Origin: an uncultured Paraburkholderia sp.
GTDB taxonomy: Bacteria; Pseudomonadota; Gammaproteobacteria; Burkholderiales; Burkholderiaceae
DNA: 64,000 bases
Reading direction: 5' to 3'
Assembly: GCA_940746715.1 (NCBI GenBank)
Contig: CALNWN010000001.1
Location: 248,001 to 312,000, forward strand
A program made the translations under genes and the position numbers. The notes beneath the pieces are model-generated. The model ran no database searches and was not told the DNA's origin. It saw only the letters and a list, made by a program, of their open reading frames with translations. Every line of letters begins with the position of its first letter. Position 1 is the stretch's first letter. Below, piece after piece: positions 51,641 through 61,921 of the stretch.

Positions 51641-51893
51641 GGACGTCGGTCGGCGATCTGGCTCGGCTTAAGAAGCGTTTGCATGGCGCCTTTATGGCAC
51701 TGGCTGCTGCACTGAAAAAAACTCTCTCGGGTCCGGCTCGTTCAAGGCTGAGTCCGACGGGCTTGTGCACCGTGCCAACGAACTACTGCGAGGCATTCTA
51801 ACACCCGTCTTGCGCGCCACGCGGACCGTCAATAGTCGCCTCGCGCCCGCGCAGCCGCGCCGGCGGCCCATATAAGCAAGTTTTGAGAAACGC
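51641..51893. other. intergenic region between rnr and the tRNA-Leu promoter
   Basis: The gap between divergent rnr and tRNA-Leu (about 308 bases with the promoter) should hold the rnr promoter. I see no small gene or conserved RNA structure here. Confidence 0.5.
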
Positions 51894-51921
51894 TTGACAG
51901 TCGCCATTCTGTCGCTATAAT
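51894..51921 (+). promoter_or_regulatory. consensus sigma-70 promoter of tRNA-Leu
   Basis: A perfect TTGACA (51894-51899) and a perfect TATAAT (51916-51921) are 16 bases apart, 28 bases before the tRNA. Confidence 0.9.
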
Positions 51922-51949
51922 GGCAATCTTTGCTGTTCGTTCATCACCT

Positions 51950-52036
51950 GCCTAGGTGGCGAAATTGGTAGACGCACTAGGTTCAGGTCCTAGCGGTGGC
52001 AACACCGTGGAGGTTCGAGTCCTCTCCTGGGCACCA
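51950..52036 (+). tRNA. tRNA-Leu (CAG)
   Basis: An 87-base gene with encoded CCA. The acceptor GCCTAGG pairs with CCTGGGC, the anticodon stem CTAGG/CCTAG encloses TTCAGGT, a long class II variable arm follows (GGTGGCAACACC), and GGTTCGAGTCC forms the T arm. Confidence 0.97.
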
Positions 52037-52085
52037 TCAGTTGTTCCGGCTTCAAGCCGTAGTTGTTAAAGAAGCAGTTCGAGAG

Positions 52086-52118
52086 ACCCCGTAAGATCAA
52101 CGTCTTACGGGGTTTTTT
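52086..52118 (+). terminator. tRNA-Leu rho-independent terminator
   Basis: ACCCCGTAAGA (52086-52096) and TCTTACGGGGT (52103-52113) are exact complements around TCAACG and are followed by TTTTTT. Confidence 0.95.
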
Positions 52119-52304
52119 GTTTCCTTCGGATTCGGTACGTTCCGCTGACGTCGATCTTTCTTGCGTTTGCTGTTACGTATATCGGATCTTGGGTTCACCT
52201 ACGCAATCCACCACAGCCTGAATGGTCCGTCAGACAGGCTTCGCTGGCGTGCAGTTCGCCGCACGGCTGCCGAGCCGCGGCGCTTGCCGCCGAGCTGCGC
52301 AGCC

Positions 52305-52796
52305 TCATCGAACGGCAAAAAGCTCGTCCAGACGATAGTGTCTCTTCACGATCGGCGACTCGACGATCACGTAGCTGAAGTATTTCTCGATCCCGATTTC
52401 GCGCTTCGCCAACGCCTCTATCACGCTGTGATAGTGCCCGATGTCGCGCGCCACGAACTTGACCAGATAGTCGTAGCCGCCCGTCGCGTGATGACACTCC
52501 ATGATTTCGTCGATGCCGCGAATCGCGTCGATAAAGCGCACGAAATCCTCTCGACGATGATCGGCGAGCGTGATTTTGGCAAACACGATCTGGACATCGC
52601 CGAGTTTCGCAAGCTTGATGATGGCGCCATAGCCCGCGATGAACCCCGCCTGCTCGAGCCGCTTGACGCGCGTGAGGCATGGGCTGGCCGAGAGTCCAAC
52701 CGCGTCTGCCAGTTCCACGTTGGTCATGCGGCCGCACCGCTGCAATTCGGTGAGGATACGCAAGTCCAGCCGGTCAAGTGTGCAATCCGCTTTCAT
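52305..52796 (-). CDS. Lrp/AsnC-family transcriptional regulator
   Basis: A 163-residue protein. The N-terminal winged helix (LDRLDLRILTELQRCGRMTN, LADAVGLSASPCLTRVKRLE) is followed by a RAM ligand-binding domain (IMECHHATGGYDYLVKFVAR). The frame is intact. It is divergent from the HAD-kinase-aminotransferase genes and is the natural candidate for their regulator, probably responding to an amino acid such as their substrate. Confidence 0.92.
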   Translation of the reverse strand: MKADCTLDRLDLRILTELQRCGRMTNVELADAVGLSASPCLTRVKRLEQAGFIAGYGAIIKLAKLGDVQIVFAKITLADHRREDFVRFIDAIRGIDEIMECHHATGGYDYLVKFVARDIGHYHSVIEALAKREIGIEKYFSYVIVESPIVKRHYRLDELFAVR

Positions 52797-53110
52797 CCAG
52801 GTCCAGTCAGATAGACGTCCAAATGGTCGCCCGCGCATGCGCCAACACGCATCGTAGCGGCGATGACGATAGGACGATCTCCTTGTCTTCGATGCTGGCA
52901 TTCCAGCAATCATGCAGCAGGAACTGCCGCGTCGCCGCTCAAAATCGCGTCAAACTTATCGTTTGCAGCAATCCATTCGGCGTATTTGCAGAGTCACTCC
53001 TGCTTAAATTTCACCTACCGACATTGCTATCGGCACTTGCCCGAAGTGGCTCGCGGCGGGCACCTGATTCCAGAGTCCCTCGGGACTCATCACTCATCGA
53101 GACTGAAGAC
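52797..53110. other. divergent promoter region of the Lrp and HAD genes
   Basis: A 314-base gap with no gene. It contains one perfect inverted repeat (52893-52908), listed separately. Confidence 0.5.
52893..52908. promoter_or_regulatory. inverted repeat, possible Lrp-type operator
   Basis: TGCTGG and CCAGCA are exact complements around CATT. It lies about 100 bases upstream of the Lrp gene start in the divergent promoter region. Regulator binding is inference from position only. Confidence 0.35.
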
Positions 53111-53778
53111 ATGATCGACTTCGAACCGAAATTCATCACGTTCGATTGCTACGGCACCCTCGTCAACTTCCGCATGGCCGATAAGGCGCGAGAAATTTAC
53201 GGCAACCGCCTACCCGGCGACGCCATGGAGAACTTCGTCAAGCTATTCAAGGCCTTTCGTCTCGACGAAGTGCTCGGCGCATGGAAGCCCTATCGCAATG
53301 TCGTCATCAATGCCGTACGCCGTACGTGCGAACGCACCGGCGTGCCTTTCACCGAGGCCGAGGCCGAGCAGTTCTACCTGGCGGTGCCGACGTGGGGGCC
53401 GCATCCTGATGTTCCCGAAGGCCTCTCGCGCCTTGCCAGGAAGTACAGGCTGGTCGGACTGACCAATGCGGACAACGCGCAGATCATGAGCAATATCGAA
53501 AAGCTCGGGGCGCCGTTTCATGCCGTCATCACGGCGGAAGACGCCGGCGCCTACAAGCCGCGCATGCAGGGCTTCGAGTACATGTTCAAGAAACTCGACG
53601 TCCAGCCTCATGAAATCCTGCACGTCTCCTCAGCCCGCGCTACGACCTCATGACCGCGCACGACCTTGGCATCGTCCACAAGGCTCACGTGCTGCGCGGC
53701 CACGAACCTGAAGCGCCGGCATATGGCTATACGGCGGTCAGGAGCATCATTGAACTGGCCGAACAGCTTGGTCTGTAA
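53111..53778 (+). pseudogene. HAD-superfamily (haloacid-dehalogenase type II-like) hydrolase, frameshifted
   Basis: The catalytic motif I is FITFDCYGTLVNF with the nucleophile Asp. LVGLTNADNAQIMSNIEKLG is motif II, AYKPRMQGFEYMFKKLDVQP carries the motif III Lys, and HVSS leads to the acidic motif IV. One missing base near 53632 separates HVSS from PRYDLMTAHDLGIVHKAHVL in the next frame. The restored length is about 222 residues. It may act on a phosphorylated or activated intermediate of this cluster; the haloacid activity implied by the family name is unproven. Confidence 0.8.
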
Positions 53779-53920
53779 GCGTTCGACTCTACCGTGGCCG
53801 CCTGTCGACGGCGGCCGCGGACACACATCGCGCTATTGCGCTGACGGCTGTCCTCACGCCGATCGCAGCGCGAAAATGACTCCGGATATCGCTGTCCGCT
53901 CTTCTCGCACCGGTTCACTC

Positions 53921-55020
53921 ATGTTCACGCCCAGTCATTCTCAAGGCTTATGCGCGAGACCCCCGGTCGAGCCCGACGCCCTGTTGGCCAGTGGCCTCTC
54001 GGTCAGCTTCCCGCGTCTGAACGAAATCGATGCGGTCGCCATTACGCGTCGCATCTATGCAATTGACGGCACAGCCACGAGGTTTTCGACTGAGAAAGAC
54101 GACACCTTTCGCATCGACGCCGTCGACGGCGCGCTGTACGTGCTCAAAGTCTCGAACCCCGGCGAGACGGCGGAAGAACTCGACTTGCAGGTTGCCGCGA
54201 TGCGGCACGTCGCCACCGCCGCGCCACATTTGCCGGTACCGCACGTGCTGCCCGGCATCGACGGACGATTTGTCGTCCCACTCGGGCCATCAATGCAACC
54301 GCAACGCACGGCGCGGCCATACAGCTACCTCGAAGGCACGCCGCTCGATGCACTGCGACCCGGCGCGGTCGATCATTACGAGATCGGTGAGGTGCTGGCG
54401 CAGCTGGAACTGGCTCTCGCCGACTTCCGTCATCCACATGAGCACCGGGTACTGGCCTGGGACGTCAAGCACATGGCGAGTCTAGCGGGGTTGCAGGCAC
54501 ATATCGCCGCCCCCTTGCATCGCTCCCTGATCGCGGAGGCATTCCCGCGCTTTGCCGTGATCGAGCCGGCTCTGCGGCGCTGTCCCACGCAGGTCGTGCA
54601 TAACGACTTCAACCGCTCGAACATAGTCGGCAATCCGGGCGGTCCGAACTTCGTCAGCGGGATCATCGACTTTAGCGACACCGTGCATACGGCGATCGCC
54701 ATCGACGTCGCCACCGCAGTCATGAATCAGTTTCCACTCGATTTCGACGCCGACGGCCCGCACGACCTCTTTGCTTTGTTCAGGCGCGCGAGCTACTGCG
54801 CGGCTACATGGCCCATGCCCAACTCAGCTCCGACGAACTGCGGTTGATTCCGCACCTCGCCATGGCGCGCGTCGCGGCGCGGGCCTTACTCACATCATGG
54901 CGCGCGATGCTGTTTCCGGAAAACCAAGCCTACATCCTGCGTTTCACCCGGCCCGGATGGGAGCATCTGCGCTGGTTCATGCAGCGCGACCATGAGGCCG
55001 TTTCGAATGCGTTGCTCTAG
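53921..55020 (+). pseudogene. hydroxylysine-kinase-like APH-fold kinase, frameshifted
   Basis: An aminoglycoside-phosphotransferase-fold kinase that resembles eukaryotic hydroxylysine kinase (HYKK) more than drug kinases. Similar segments are STEKDDTFRIDAVDGALYVL, VVHNDFNRSNIVG (catalytic loop HxDxxxxN), GIIDFSDTVHT (the metal-binding D) and the C-terminal LFPENQAYILRFTRPGWEHL. The frame is lost near 54795, before GYMAHAQLSSDELRLIPHLA. The start is uncertain: two ATGs, 53876 and 53921, are in frame and neither has a good ribosome site. Confidence 0.7.
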
Positions 55021-55061
55021 TTCAGCATCGTCCTGCTCAACTCATCTCTCCCGACCGCCCT

Positions 55062-56462
55062 ATGAACGTCACATCAACTTTGCAGCCGGCAGCCCTGCCT
55101 GAAATCGTCGATACAAACAGGCCCGAGGACGCACTGCGCGGCGACATGCCGAATGGCTTCAATCCGTCGGCGATCTCTCATCTCGATGCCACCGCGCAGC
55201 GCCACATCGCGCGCCGTCTACAGCTGATCAGCCCGTCGTATCGACTGTTTTACGCCGAGCCGGTAAAAATCGTGCGCGGCGAGAAGGTTTATCTGTACGA
55301 CGACCAAGGCAACGATTATCTCGATGCCTACAACAATGTCGTCTGCGTAGGGCATGCCAATCCGCGCATCGTCGATGCGATTACCCGCCAGTTCTCGACG
55401 CTCTGCACACACACGCGTTACATGCAGGAGCCGATCCTCGACTATGCCGAGGCCCTGCGCACGACGTTCCACACGTCGATCCGCGAAGGCCAGATGATGT
55501 TCACCTGCACAGGTTCCGAGGCCAATGACCTGGCCATGCGCATCGCCATGCACTACACCGGCAAGACAGGCGTGATCGTGACCAGCGAGGCATATCACGG
55601 CAACTCGCACCTGACCTCGAGCTTTTCGCCGTCGCTGGGCAGCAAAGCCCTGCTCGGCCCCTACGTGCGAACGGTGCCGGCCCCCGACGCCTATCGTATC
55701 CCGCCGTCCGAGGTCGGCCGGCGCATGGCCGACCAGGTCGCGTTGCAGATCGAGGACATCCGCCGTCACGGCGGCGGCCTGGCGGCGTTCATCGCCGATT
55801 CGTTCTTCTCGTCGGATGGCGTCTTCGCGCACCCCACCGATGTGCTGGCGCCGGTGGCTGAGGTGGTACGCCGCGCCGGCGGTCTGTTCATCGCCGATGA
55901 GGTGCAGTCGGGTTTCGGGCGCAGCGGCACCCATATGTGGGGCCATGAGCGTCACGGCGTCGTACCCGACATAGTCACGCTCGGCAAACCGATGGGCAAC
56001 GGCTATCCGGTGGCGGGCCTCGTCGTGCGCCCCGAGGTCGTCGCCGGCTTCGGCGAGGATATGCGCTACTTCAACACTTTCGGTGGCAATTCGGTCGCGA
56101 TCGCTGCCACGCAGGCTACGCTCGACGTGCTGCGCGACGAGAATGTGCTGGACAACGCGCAACGGGTCGGTGCGATCATGCTCGAGGGGTTGAACGCGCT
56201 GGCACGGAAATACGAATGCATCGGAGACGTGCGCGGTGCGGGTCTGTATTTCGGCGTCGAGATAGTACGGGACCGCGCGAAGAAGAACACCGACATCGCG
56301 ACCGCGCTCAAGATCGTCAATGGCCTGCGCCAGCGGCGCGTGCTGATTTCGGCGACCGGGCCGGATGCGAGCGTGCTGAAGGTCCGTCCGCCGCTGGTAT
56401 TTGGGGCGAACGACGCCGACCGCCTGCTGACGGAGCTGGACACAGTGCTCGCCGCACTGTGA
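55062..56462 (+). CDS. class III PLP enzyme, phospholyase (AGXT2L/PHYKPL) type
   Basis: A 466-residue enzyme. LQLISPSYRLFYAEPVKIVR and YLDAYNNVVCVGHANPRIVD are the segments shared with ethanolamine-phosphate and 5-phosphohydroxylysine phospho-lyases. TGSEANDLAMRIAM binds phosphate, FIADEVQSGFGRSG carries the PLP-pyridine Asp, and TLGKPMGNGYPVAG the Schiff-base Lys. An ordinary aminotransferase is possible, but the partner kinase makes a phospho-amino-acid lyase attractive. Intact; 42 bases after the kinase gene. Confidence 0.82.
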   Translation: MNVTSTLQPAALPEIVDTNRPEDALRGDMPNGFNPSAISHLDATAQRHIARRLQLISPSYRLFYAEPVKIVRGEKVYLYDDQGNDYLDAYNNVVCVGHANPRIVDAITRQFSTLCTHTRYMQEPILDYAEALRTTFHTSIREGQMMFTCTGSEANDLAMRIAMHYTGKTGVIVTSEAYHGNSHLTSSFSPSLGSKALLGPYVRTVPAPDAYRIPPSEVGRRMADQVALQIEDIRRHGGGLAAFIADSFFSSDGVFAHPTDVLAPVAEVVRRAGGLFIADEVQSGFGRSGTHMWGHERHGVVPDIVTLGKPMGNGYPVAGLVVRPEVVAGFGEDMRYFNTFGGNSVAIAATQATLDVLRDENVLDNAQRVGAIMLEGLNALARKYECIGDVRGAGLYFGVEIVRDRAKKNTDIATALKIVNGLRQRRVLISATGPDASVLKVRPPLVFGANDADRLLTELDTVLAAL

Positions 56463-56539
56463 TCACCGATGAACCGGCCGCGCACTCCTGCCGGTTCCAC
56501 GGCAAGCGGCCTGCGTCGCCGCGCGGCGCCTGAACAAAA

Positions 56540-57154
56540 CTAATCGCCGATCCGCCCATACGTCGGCTGACCGCCGCGCTCGAGCCGGAGAAAGGTGGCG
56601 CCTTTGCTGCTGGTCGCCGATTCGACCGGCTTCAGCGCTGCGGGCACCGTGCCGCTGCCGAAGAGCCGCTTACCGGATCCCAGCACGACCGGGAAGATAA
56701 AGAGCCTGTATTCGTCGACGAGATCATGCGCCAGCAGCGTCTGCAGGAGCACCGTGCTGCCCCACGTGTGCAGCGTCTGGCCTGGTTGCGCGCGCAACTT
56801 CTGCAGTTCCGCGACCGTGTCGCCTTTTATCAGATGCACGTTGTTCCAGCCGACCTGTTCGAGGCTGCGCGAAAACACGTACTTCGGCCGCGAGTTGAGG
56901 CCGACGGCGATCACGTTGTCCGGATCGGTGATTTTCGGCCAGTAGTTCGAAAAGATGCCGTAGGTCTTGCGGCCGAGAATAAAGCCGTCGGCGTCCGCGA
57001 ATCCATCGACGATCAGCTTTCGCATCACCTCGTCCGTATAGGGCCCCTGCCAGCCGCCATGTGGGAAGCCGTTTTCCGGATCTTCATCGGGGCCGCCCGG
57101 CGCCTGCATCAAGCCGTCTAGGGTTAGAAATGCGTTCAATACGATCTTGGGCAT
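56540..57154 (-). CDS. dihydrofolate-reductase-fold (RibD C-terminal) oxidoreductase
   Basis: A 204-residue protein. AGGAGG precedes the ATG by eight bases. MPKIVLNAFLTLDGLMQAPG, ADGFILGRKTYGIFSNYWPK and LHTWGSTVLLQTLLAHDLVD to FPVVLGSGKRLFG are the RibD-C/DHFR-like core seen in many small uncharacterised reductases. The true substrate is unknown. It stands alone, convergent with the aminotransferase, and the frame is intact. Confidence 0.85.
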   Translation of the reverse strand: MPKIVLNAFLTLDGLMQAPGGPDEDPENGFPHGGWQGPYTDEVMRKLIVDGFADADGFILGRKTYGIFSNYWPKITDPDNVIAVGLNSRPKYVFSRSLEQVGWNNVHLIKGDTVAELQKLRAQPGQTLHTWGSTVLLQTLLAHDLVDEYRLFIFPVVLGSGKRLFGSGTVPAALKPVESATSSKGATFLRLERGGQPTYGRIGD

Positions 57155-57328
57155 GGTCACTTCCTCCTTACCCGCACGACGAACGGCGCCGGTCGGAATC
57201 GACACGGCAAAAGGCAGGTCAATCCGCCCGCTGATCCTCAAGAATGTTGCCTGCTGCAACGGCAACGGCAACGGTGACGCGCGACATCTGGCTTACACGT
57301 CCTTTGCGTCGGCCGAAACCAGGGCCGG

Positions 57329-58030
57329 CTAAACCTCCCCCTGCTGCAACGCCCCTGCTATCCACCGCTCGCCGGACGCTTTCAGGTGCATGCGCATGGC
57401 GGTCTGCGCCGCAATCGGATCGCCTGTCTGGAGCGCCTTGAGAATTTCCTCATGCTCGCGCACTGCCGCCGACCAGGTCTCGGTGCTTTCGGAGTGGTCG
57501 CGAATCGCCGCGGCGATCGGGTCGTGGCGACTATCGAACATCTCGGCCACGAAGCGGCTCAGCACCGAATTGCCGGCAGTCTCCGCGATCAGCATATGAA
57601 ATTGGCGGTCGGCATCGACTGGCGATTTCCCCGCAGCGGCCAGCCGCTTCATCCGCTCGACGGTGCGGCGCAGCCTGTCCAGCACGGCCGCCGACAGTTT
57701 TCCGGCCGCCAGCACGATGACGGTTCCTTCTATGGCCACGCGGGCCTGCATCAATTCTGACGGACTTTCTCCGAGGGCCGGCACGGCATTGTCGCCGCCC
57801 TCCTTCGGATCGCGCACATAGACGCCCGATCCCATGCGTATCTCGATCTGACCACCGATTTCCAGCGCAATCAATGCCTCGCGCAACGATGGCCGCGATA
57901 CGCCGAGGGTGTTGGCGAGTTCTCGCTCAGGAGGCAGCCGGGCGCCCGGCGCGAGTTCGGCTTGCTGAATAAGCGCGAGAATCTGGGTCGCCACCGATTG
58001 GTAAAGCCGCTTTGCTTCAGTTTGCTTCAT
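57329..58030 (-). CDS. GntR/FadR-family regulator of the sugar ABC cluster
   Basis: A 233-residue repressor-type protein. The winged helix has RELANTLGVSRPSLREALIA, and the FCD domain has QARVAIEGTVIVLAAGKLSA and ADRQFHMLIAETAGNSVLSR with the metal/ligand-binding residues. The start at MKQTEAKRLYQ matches the family; the frame extends 57 bases upstream. It is divergent from the transporter operon, with several ACTGG-containing inverted elements between them, and most likely represses it. Confidence 0.9.
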   Translation of the reverse strand: MKQTEAKRLYQSVATQILALIQQAELAPGARLPPERELANTLGVSRPSLREALIALEIGGQIEIRMGSGVYVRDPKEGGDNAVPALGESPSELMQARVAIEGTVIVLAAGKLSAAVLDRLRRTVERMKRLAAAGKSPVDADRQFHMLIAETAGNSVLSRFVAEMFDSRHDPIAAAIRDHSESTETWSAAVREHEEILKALQTGDPIAAQTAMRMHLKASGERWIAGALQQGEV

Positions 58031-58140
58031 TGTGCGAGGTTGTCCTGTCGGCGATCCATCAAGGCGGACCGCATCGAAGTCTAGCATGGCGGCCCGCCGG
58101 CTGGGCCTGACGGGGCGACCATCCGGCGAAAGAAGCTCAC

Positions 58141-58228
58141 ACTGGATTGATCAGTTATATTTTTTATGACTGGCTTGACCAACTAGGCCAATATGCGCTC
58201 TAATGTTTTCAAAATTGGACTGGCCAGT
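58141..58228. promoter_or_regulatory. candidate GntR operators upstream of the sugar ABC operon
   Basis: Three related elements lie here: ACTGGATTGATCAGT (58141-58155, imperfect dyad), TTGACCAACTAGGCCAA (58175-58191, TTGRCC/GGCCAA dyad) and the perfect palindrome ACTGGCCAGT (58219-58228). FadR-type repressors bind short dyads of this kind. The middle one overlaps an AT-rich stretch (TTATATTTTTTATGAC) suited to a promoter. Confidence 0.5.
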
Positions 58229-58285
58229 TCGCGACACCTCGCGGACGCGGCGAATGACAGAGTCCCGAACACATTGGAGACGCGA

Positions 58286-59833
58286 GTGACAGACAGCGGC
58301 ATGCAGCCGGCGGCGGGCCTTGCGCGTGAGCGACCTGCGGCCCGGGAAATTCTGCAGCTCAAGGGCGTGGGCAAGCGCTTCCCGGGGGTCGTCGCGCTCG
58401 ACGGCTTCGACCTCGACCTGCGCTCGGGCGAAGTCCACGCCGTCTGCGGAGAAAATGGCGCCGGCAAATCGACGCTGATGAAAATCATCAGCGGCCAATA
58501 CCGCGCGGACGACGGCGTAATGTCCTACGACGGCGCGCCGGTGCAGTTCTCCTCGACTTCCGAAGCGCAGGCCGCCGGCATCGCGATCATTCACCAGGAA
58601 CTGAACCTAGTGCCACACCTGTCGGTCGCGGAGAACATCTACCTTGCGCGCGAACCCAGGCGCGGCCCGTTCGTCGACTACCGCACGCTGAACGCCAACG
58701 CGCAGCGCTGTCTGCAACGCATCGGGCTCAATGTGTCGCCGACCACGCTGGTCGGCGCGCTCTCCATTGCACAGCAGCAGATGGTCGAGATTGCCAAAGC
58801 GCTCTCGCTCGACGCGCGCGTGCTGATCATGGATGAACCCACGTCGTCGCTGACCGAATCGGAAACGGTCCAGCTATTTCGCATCATCCGGGAACTACGC
58901 GCCGACGGCGTGGCGATCCTTTACATTTCCCACCGGCTCGACGAGATGGCCGAGATCGTGGACCGCGTCACCGTGCTGCGCGACGGCCGCCATATCGCAA
59001 ACCAGCGATTTCGCCGCCACCACGATCAACGAGATCGTCGCGCGAATGGTGGGCCGTTCTCTCGCCGACGCCTACCCGCCGCGCGCGTCCGTGCCCACGG
59101 ATCAGGTGCTGCTGCGCGTGCGCGACCTGCAAAGATCCGGCAGCTTCGGCCCCGTTTCGTTCGACCTGCGCAAGGGCGAGATTCTCGGCTTCGCGGGTTT
59201 GATGGGCGCGGGACGCACCGAGGTCGCCCGCGCGATCTTCGGCGCGGAGCGGCCCGACTCCTGCTCGATCCTGCTCGGCGACACGCCCGTTCATATCTGC
59301 TCGCCGCGCGAAGCCATTCGCCACTGCATTGCCTATCTGTCCGAAGATCGCAAGAAAGACGGCCTCGCCCTTTCGATGCCGGTGTCGGCCAACATCACGC
59401 TCGCCAACGTCCGCGCCATTGCTTCGCGCGGCTTTCTGCGCTTCTCCGAAGAGACGGCCATCGCCGAGCGCTACGTGCGCAAACTCGGCATCCGCACGCC
59501 GACGGTCCGGCAGATCGCGCGGAATCTGTCCGGCGGAAATCAGCAGAAGATCGTCATCAGCAAATGGCTGTACCGCGGCTCGCGCATCCTGTTTTTCGAC
59601 CAGCCGACGCGCGGCATCGACGTCGGCGCCAAATACGCGATCTACGGGCTGATGGACCGCCTCGCCGCCGACGGTGTCGGCGTGGTGCTGTCAGCTCCGA
59701 ACTGCCGGAGCTGCTCGGCATGACCGATCGTATCGCCGTGTTTCACGAGGGGCGCATCACCGCGGTCCTCGAGACCGGCAAGACCAGTCAGGAGGAAATC
59801 CTGCACCATGCATCAGGGAGAAGTCATGCTTGA
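58286..59833 (+). pseudogene. sugar ABC transporter ATP-binding protein (RbsA/XylG type), two frameshifts
   Basis: A double ATPase of about 516 codons. The GTG start has GGAG upstream. The first half has Walker [13 protein letters not shown], signature-like [15 protein letters not shown] and Walker [13 protein letters not shown]. An extra A near 58998 shifts the frame before [20 protein letters not shown]. The second half has [15 protein letters not shown] and [21 protein letters not shown] second shift near 59694 precedes [20 protein letters not shown]. The stop overlaps the permease start. Confidence 0.88.
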
Positions 59834-60857
59834 AATCGCATCCGGCCGCGCGCAGGCCGTCGACAAACAGGCACGGCAGCGGCGCCGCGATCTGATCCAG
59901 AAATTCGCCGCGCTGGGCAGCCTCGTCGTGCTGATCGCCGCGTTTTCGCTGACGAGCGCCACGTTTTTCTCCGTCGGCAATCTGATGACGGTCGCGCTTC
60001 AGGTCACCTCCATCGCGTATCTCGGCGTGGCCGCGACGTGCGTCATCATCACGGGCGGCATCGACCTTTCCGTCGGTTCCGTGCTGGCGCTCTCGGGCGT
60101 CGCGGCCGCGCTGCTCACCAAGGCCGGCGTGCCCGTGCCGCTCGCGATGCTCGGCGGCATGCTGGTCGGCGCCGCGTGCGGATGGGTCAACGGCATCTGC
60201 GTGACGCGCATGGGTTTGCCGCCGTTCATTGCCACCCTGGGCATGATGCTGGTCGTCCGCGGTCTTGCACTGCAGATCACCGGCGCACGGCCCGTCTCCG
60301 GTCTCGGCGACGCCTTCGGCGAGCTGGGCAACGGCGCGCTGTTCAGAATCTCGCATATCGGTCCGGACGGTTTTCCGGACACGGTATTCCCTGGGATTCC
60401 TTACCCTGTCGTGATCATGGTGGTGCTGTTCGCGGCGGTCTCCGTGCTGCTCTCGCGAACCTCGCTCGGCCGTCACATCTACGCGGTCGGATCGAATGCG
60501 GAAGCCGCGCGGCTCTCGGGCGTCAATGTGCCGGGCGTCAAGCTCTTCACCTACGTCCTGTCCGGTCTGCTTGCGGGCGCTACCGGCTGCGTGCTGATGT
60601 CGCGCCTCGTCACCGCGCAGCCGAACGAGGGCGTGATGTACGAGCTCGACGCCATCGCCAGTGCGGTGATCGGCGGCACCTCGCTGATGGGCGGCGTCGG
60701 CACGATCTCGGGCACGGCCATCGGCGCATTCGTGATCGGCGTGCTGCGCAACGGCCTGAACATGAACGGCGTATCGAGCTTCATCCAGCAGATCATCATC
60801 GGCGTCGTCATTCTCGGCACCGTGTGGATCGATCAACTCCGCAACCGGAAGTTGTAA
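59826..60857 (+). CDS. sugar ABC transporter permease (RbsC type)
   Basis: A 343-residue polytopic membrane protein. GGGAGA stands five bases before the ATG at 59826; an upstream ATG at 59808 is possible. Typical RbsC segments are [60 protein letters not shown] and [20 protein letters not shown]. The frame is intact and overlaps the end of the ATPase gene by eight bases, which indicates coupled translation. Confidence 0.93.
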   Translation: MLEIASGRAQAVDKQARQRRRDLIQKFAALGSLVVLIAAFSLTSATFFSVGNLMTVALQVTSIAYLGVAATCVIITGGIDLSVGSVLALSGVAAALLTKAGVPVPLAMLGGMLVGAACGWVNGICVTRMGLPPFIATLGMMLVVRGLALQITGARPVSGLGDAFGELGNGALFRISHIGPDGFPDTVFPGIPYPVVIMVVLFAAVSVLLSRTSLGRHIYAVGSNAEAARLSGVNVPGVKLFTYVLSGLLAGATGCVLMSRLVTAQPNEGVMYELDAIASAVIGGTSLMGGVGTISGTAIGAFVIGVLRNGLNMNGVSSFIQQIIIGVVILGTVWIDQLRNRKL

Positions 60858-60896
60858 TCAGAAGACGAAGTCCCAACCACAATGAAGGAGCGAGAC

Positions 60897-61843
60897 ATGA
60901 AAAAGCTATCCGTGCTGGCTGCGGCCGCAGCGATGTGTGCGATGTTCAGCGCGTACGCGCAGGCGGCAGGCGGCGAAATTGCGGTGATCGTGAAGACCGC
61001 GAACTCCAACTACTGGCAGAACGTCCAGAAAGGCGCAACCGCCGCGATGGCCGATGCGAAGGGCTACACGATGACCTTCCAGGGCCCTGCCGCGGAATCC
61101 GCGATCGCAGACGAAGTGAACATGGTCGAGAATGCGGTGAACCGGCATGTCGCGGGCATTGTCCTCGCGCCGTCCGACCCGACGCGCTCGTGCCGGCCAT
61201 GAAGAAAACGTGGGAAGCGCATATTCCGGTCGTGCTCATCGACTCGGCGGTGTCCGAGTCCGGTAAGCAGTACTACCAGTCGTTCCTGTCGACGGACAAC
61301 GCGAAAGCCGGCGAACTCTGCGCACAGGCGATGATCGACCGCGTCGGCCAGACCGGCAAGGTCGCGATCATGTCGTACGTGCCGGGCGCCGGTTCGGAAA
61401 TCGGCCGCGTCGGCGGATTCCGCAAGTACATCGCCGCGCATTCGAAGCTGCAACTGGTAGGTCCGTTCTACTCGCAGTCGCAAATGGCGACGGCGCTCAA
61501 CCAGACAACCGACGTGCTGTCGGCCAACCCCGACCTGAAGGGCATTTTCGGCGCCAACGAACCCACCGCGGTCGGAATGGGTCGCGCTCTCCAGCAGTCC
61601 GGCAAAGGCGGCAAGGTGGTGGCCATCGGCTTCGACGGCAACCAGGATCTGCAAGGCTTCGTGCGCGACGGCACGATTCAGGCCATCGCCGTTCAAAGCT
61701 CTTACCAGATGGGCTACAAGGGCATCCAGACACTCGTCAGCGTGATCGAGCGCAAGCCGGTGTCGATGCAGGTGGACACGGGCGTCATGATGGTCGAGAA
61801 GAAGAACCTCGACTCAACGGAAGCCAGGAATGTTCTCTACTGA
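60897..61843 (+). pseudogene. sugar ABC transporter substrate-binding protein (RbsB type), frameshifted
   Basis: A periplasmic protein with a signal peptide (MKKLSVLAAAAAMCAMFSAY to AQA). The pentose/hexose-binding fold appears in IAVIVKTANSNYWQNVQKGA, and after the lesion PVVLIDSAVSESGKQYYQSF, LKGIFGANEPTAVGMGRAL and VVAIGFDGNQDLQGFVRDGT. One G is missing near 61184, so LAPSDP is separated from DALVPAMKKTW. Restored length is about 315 residues. AAGGAG precedes the ATG. Confidence 0.88.
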
Positions 61844-61921
61844 TACTGATTAACGCCCAGGCGCGACGGCTTTCTTATGAGCCGTCCGCCGATCGAGAAG
61901 CTCAATAAAGAGGATCTCTGA

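Noticed and set aside
49370..51715. A 781-codon rightward open frame across the rnr gene
   Set aside because: It is the antisense shadow of the GC-rich rnr coding sequence; the composition is Arg/His/Ala-rich and resembles no family, while RNase R on the other strand is complete.
60038..61843. A 601-codon frame joining the permease and binding-protein regions
   Set aside because: The first part is an out-of-frame shadow of the permease gene; only the last part is real, and it belongs to the frameshifted binding protein.
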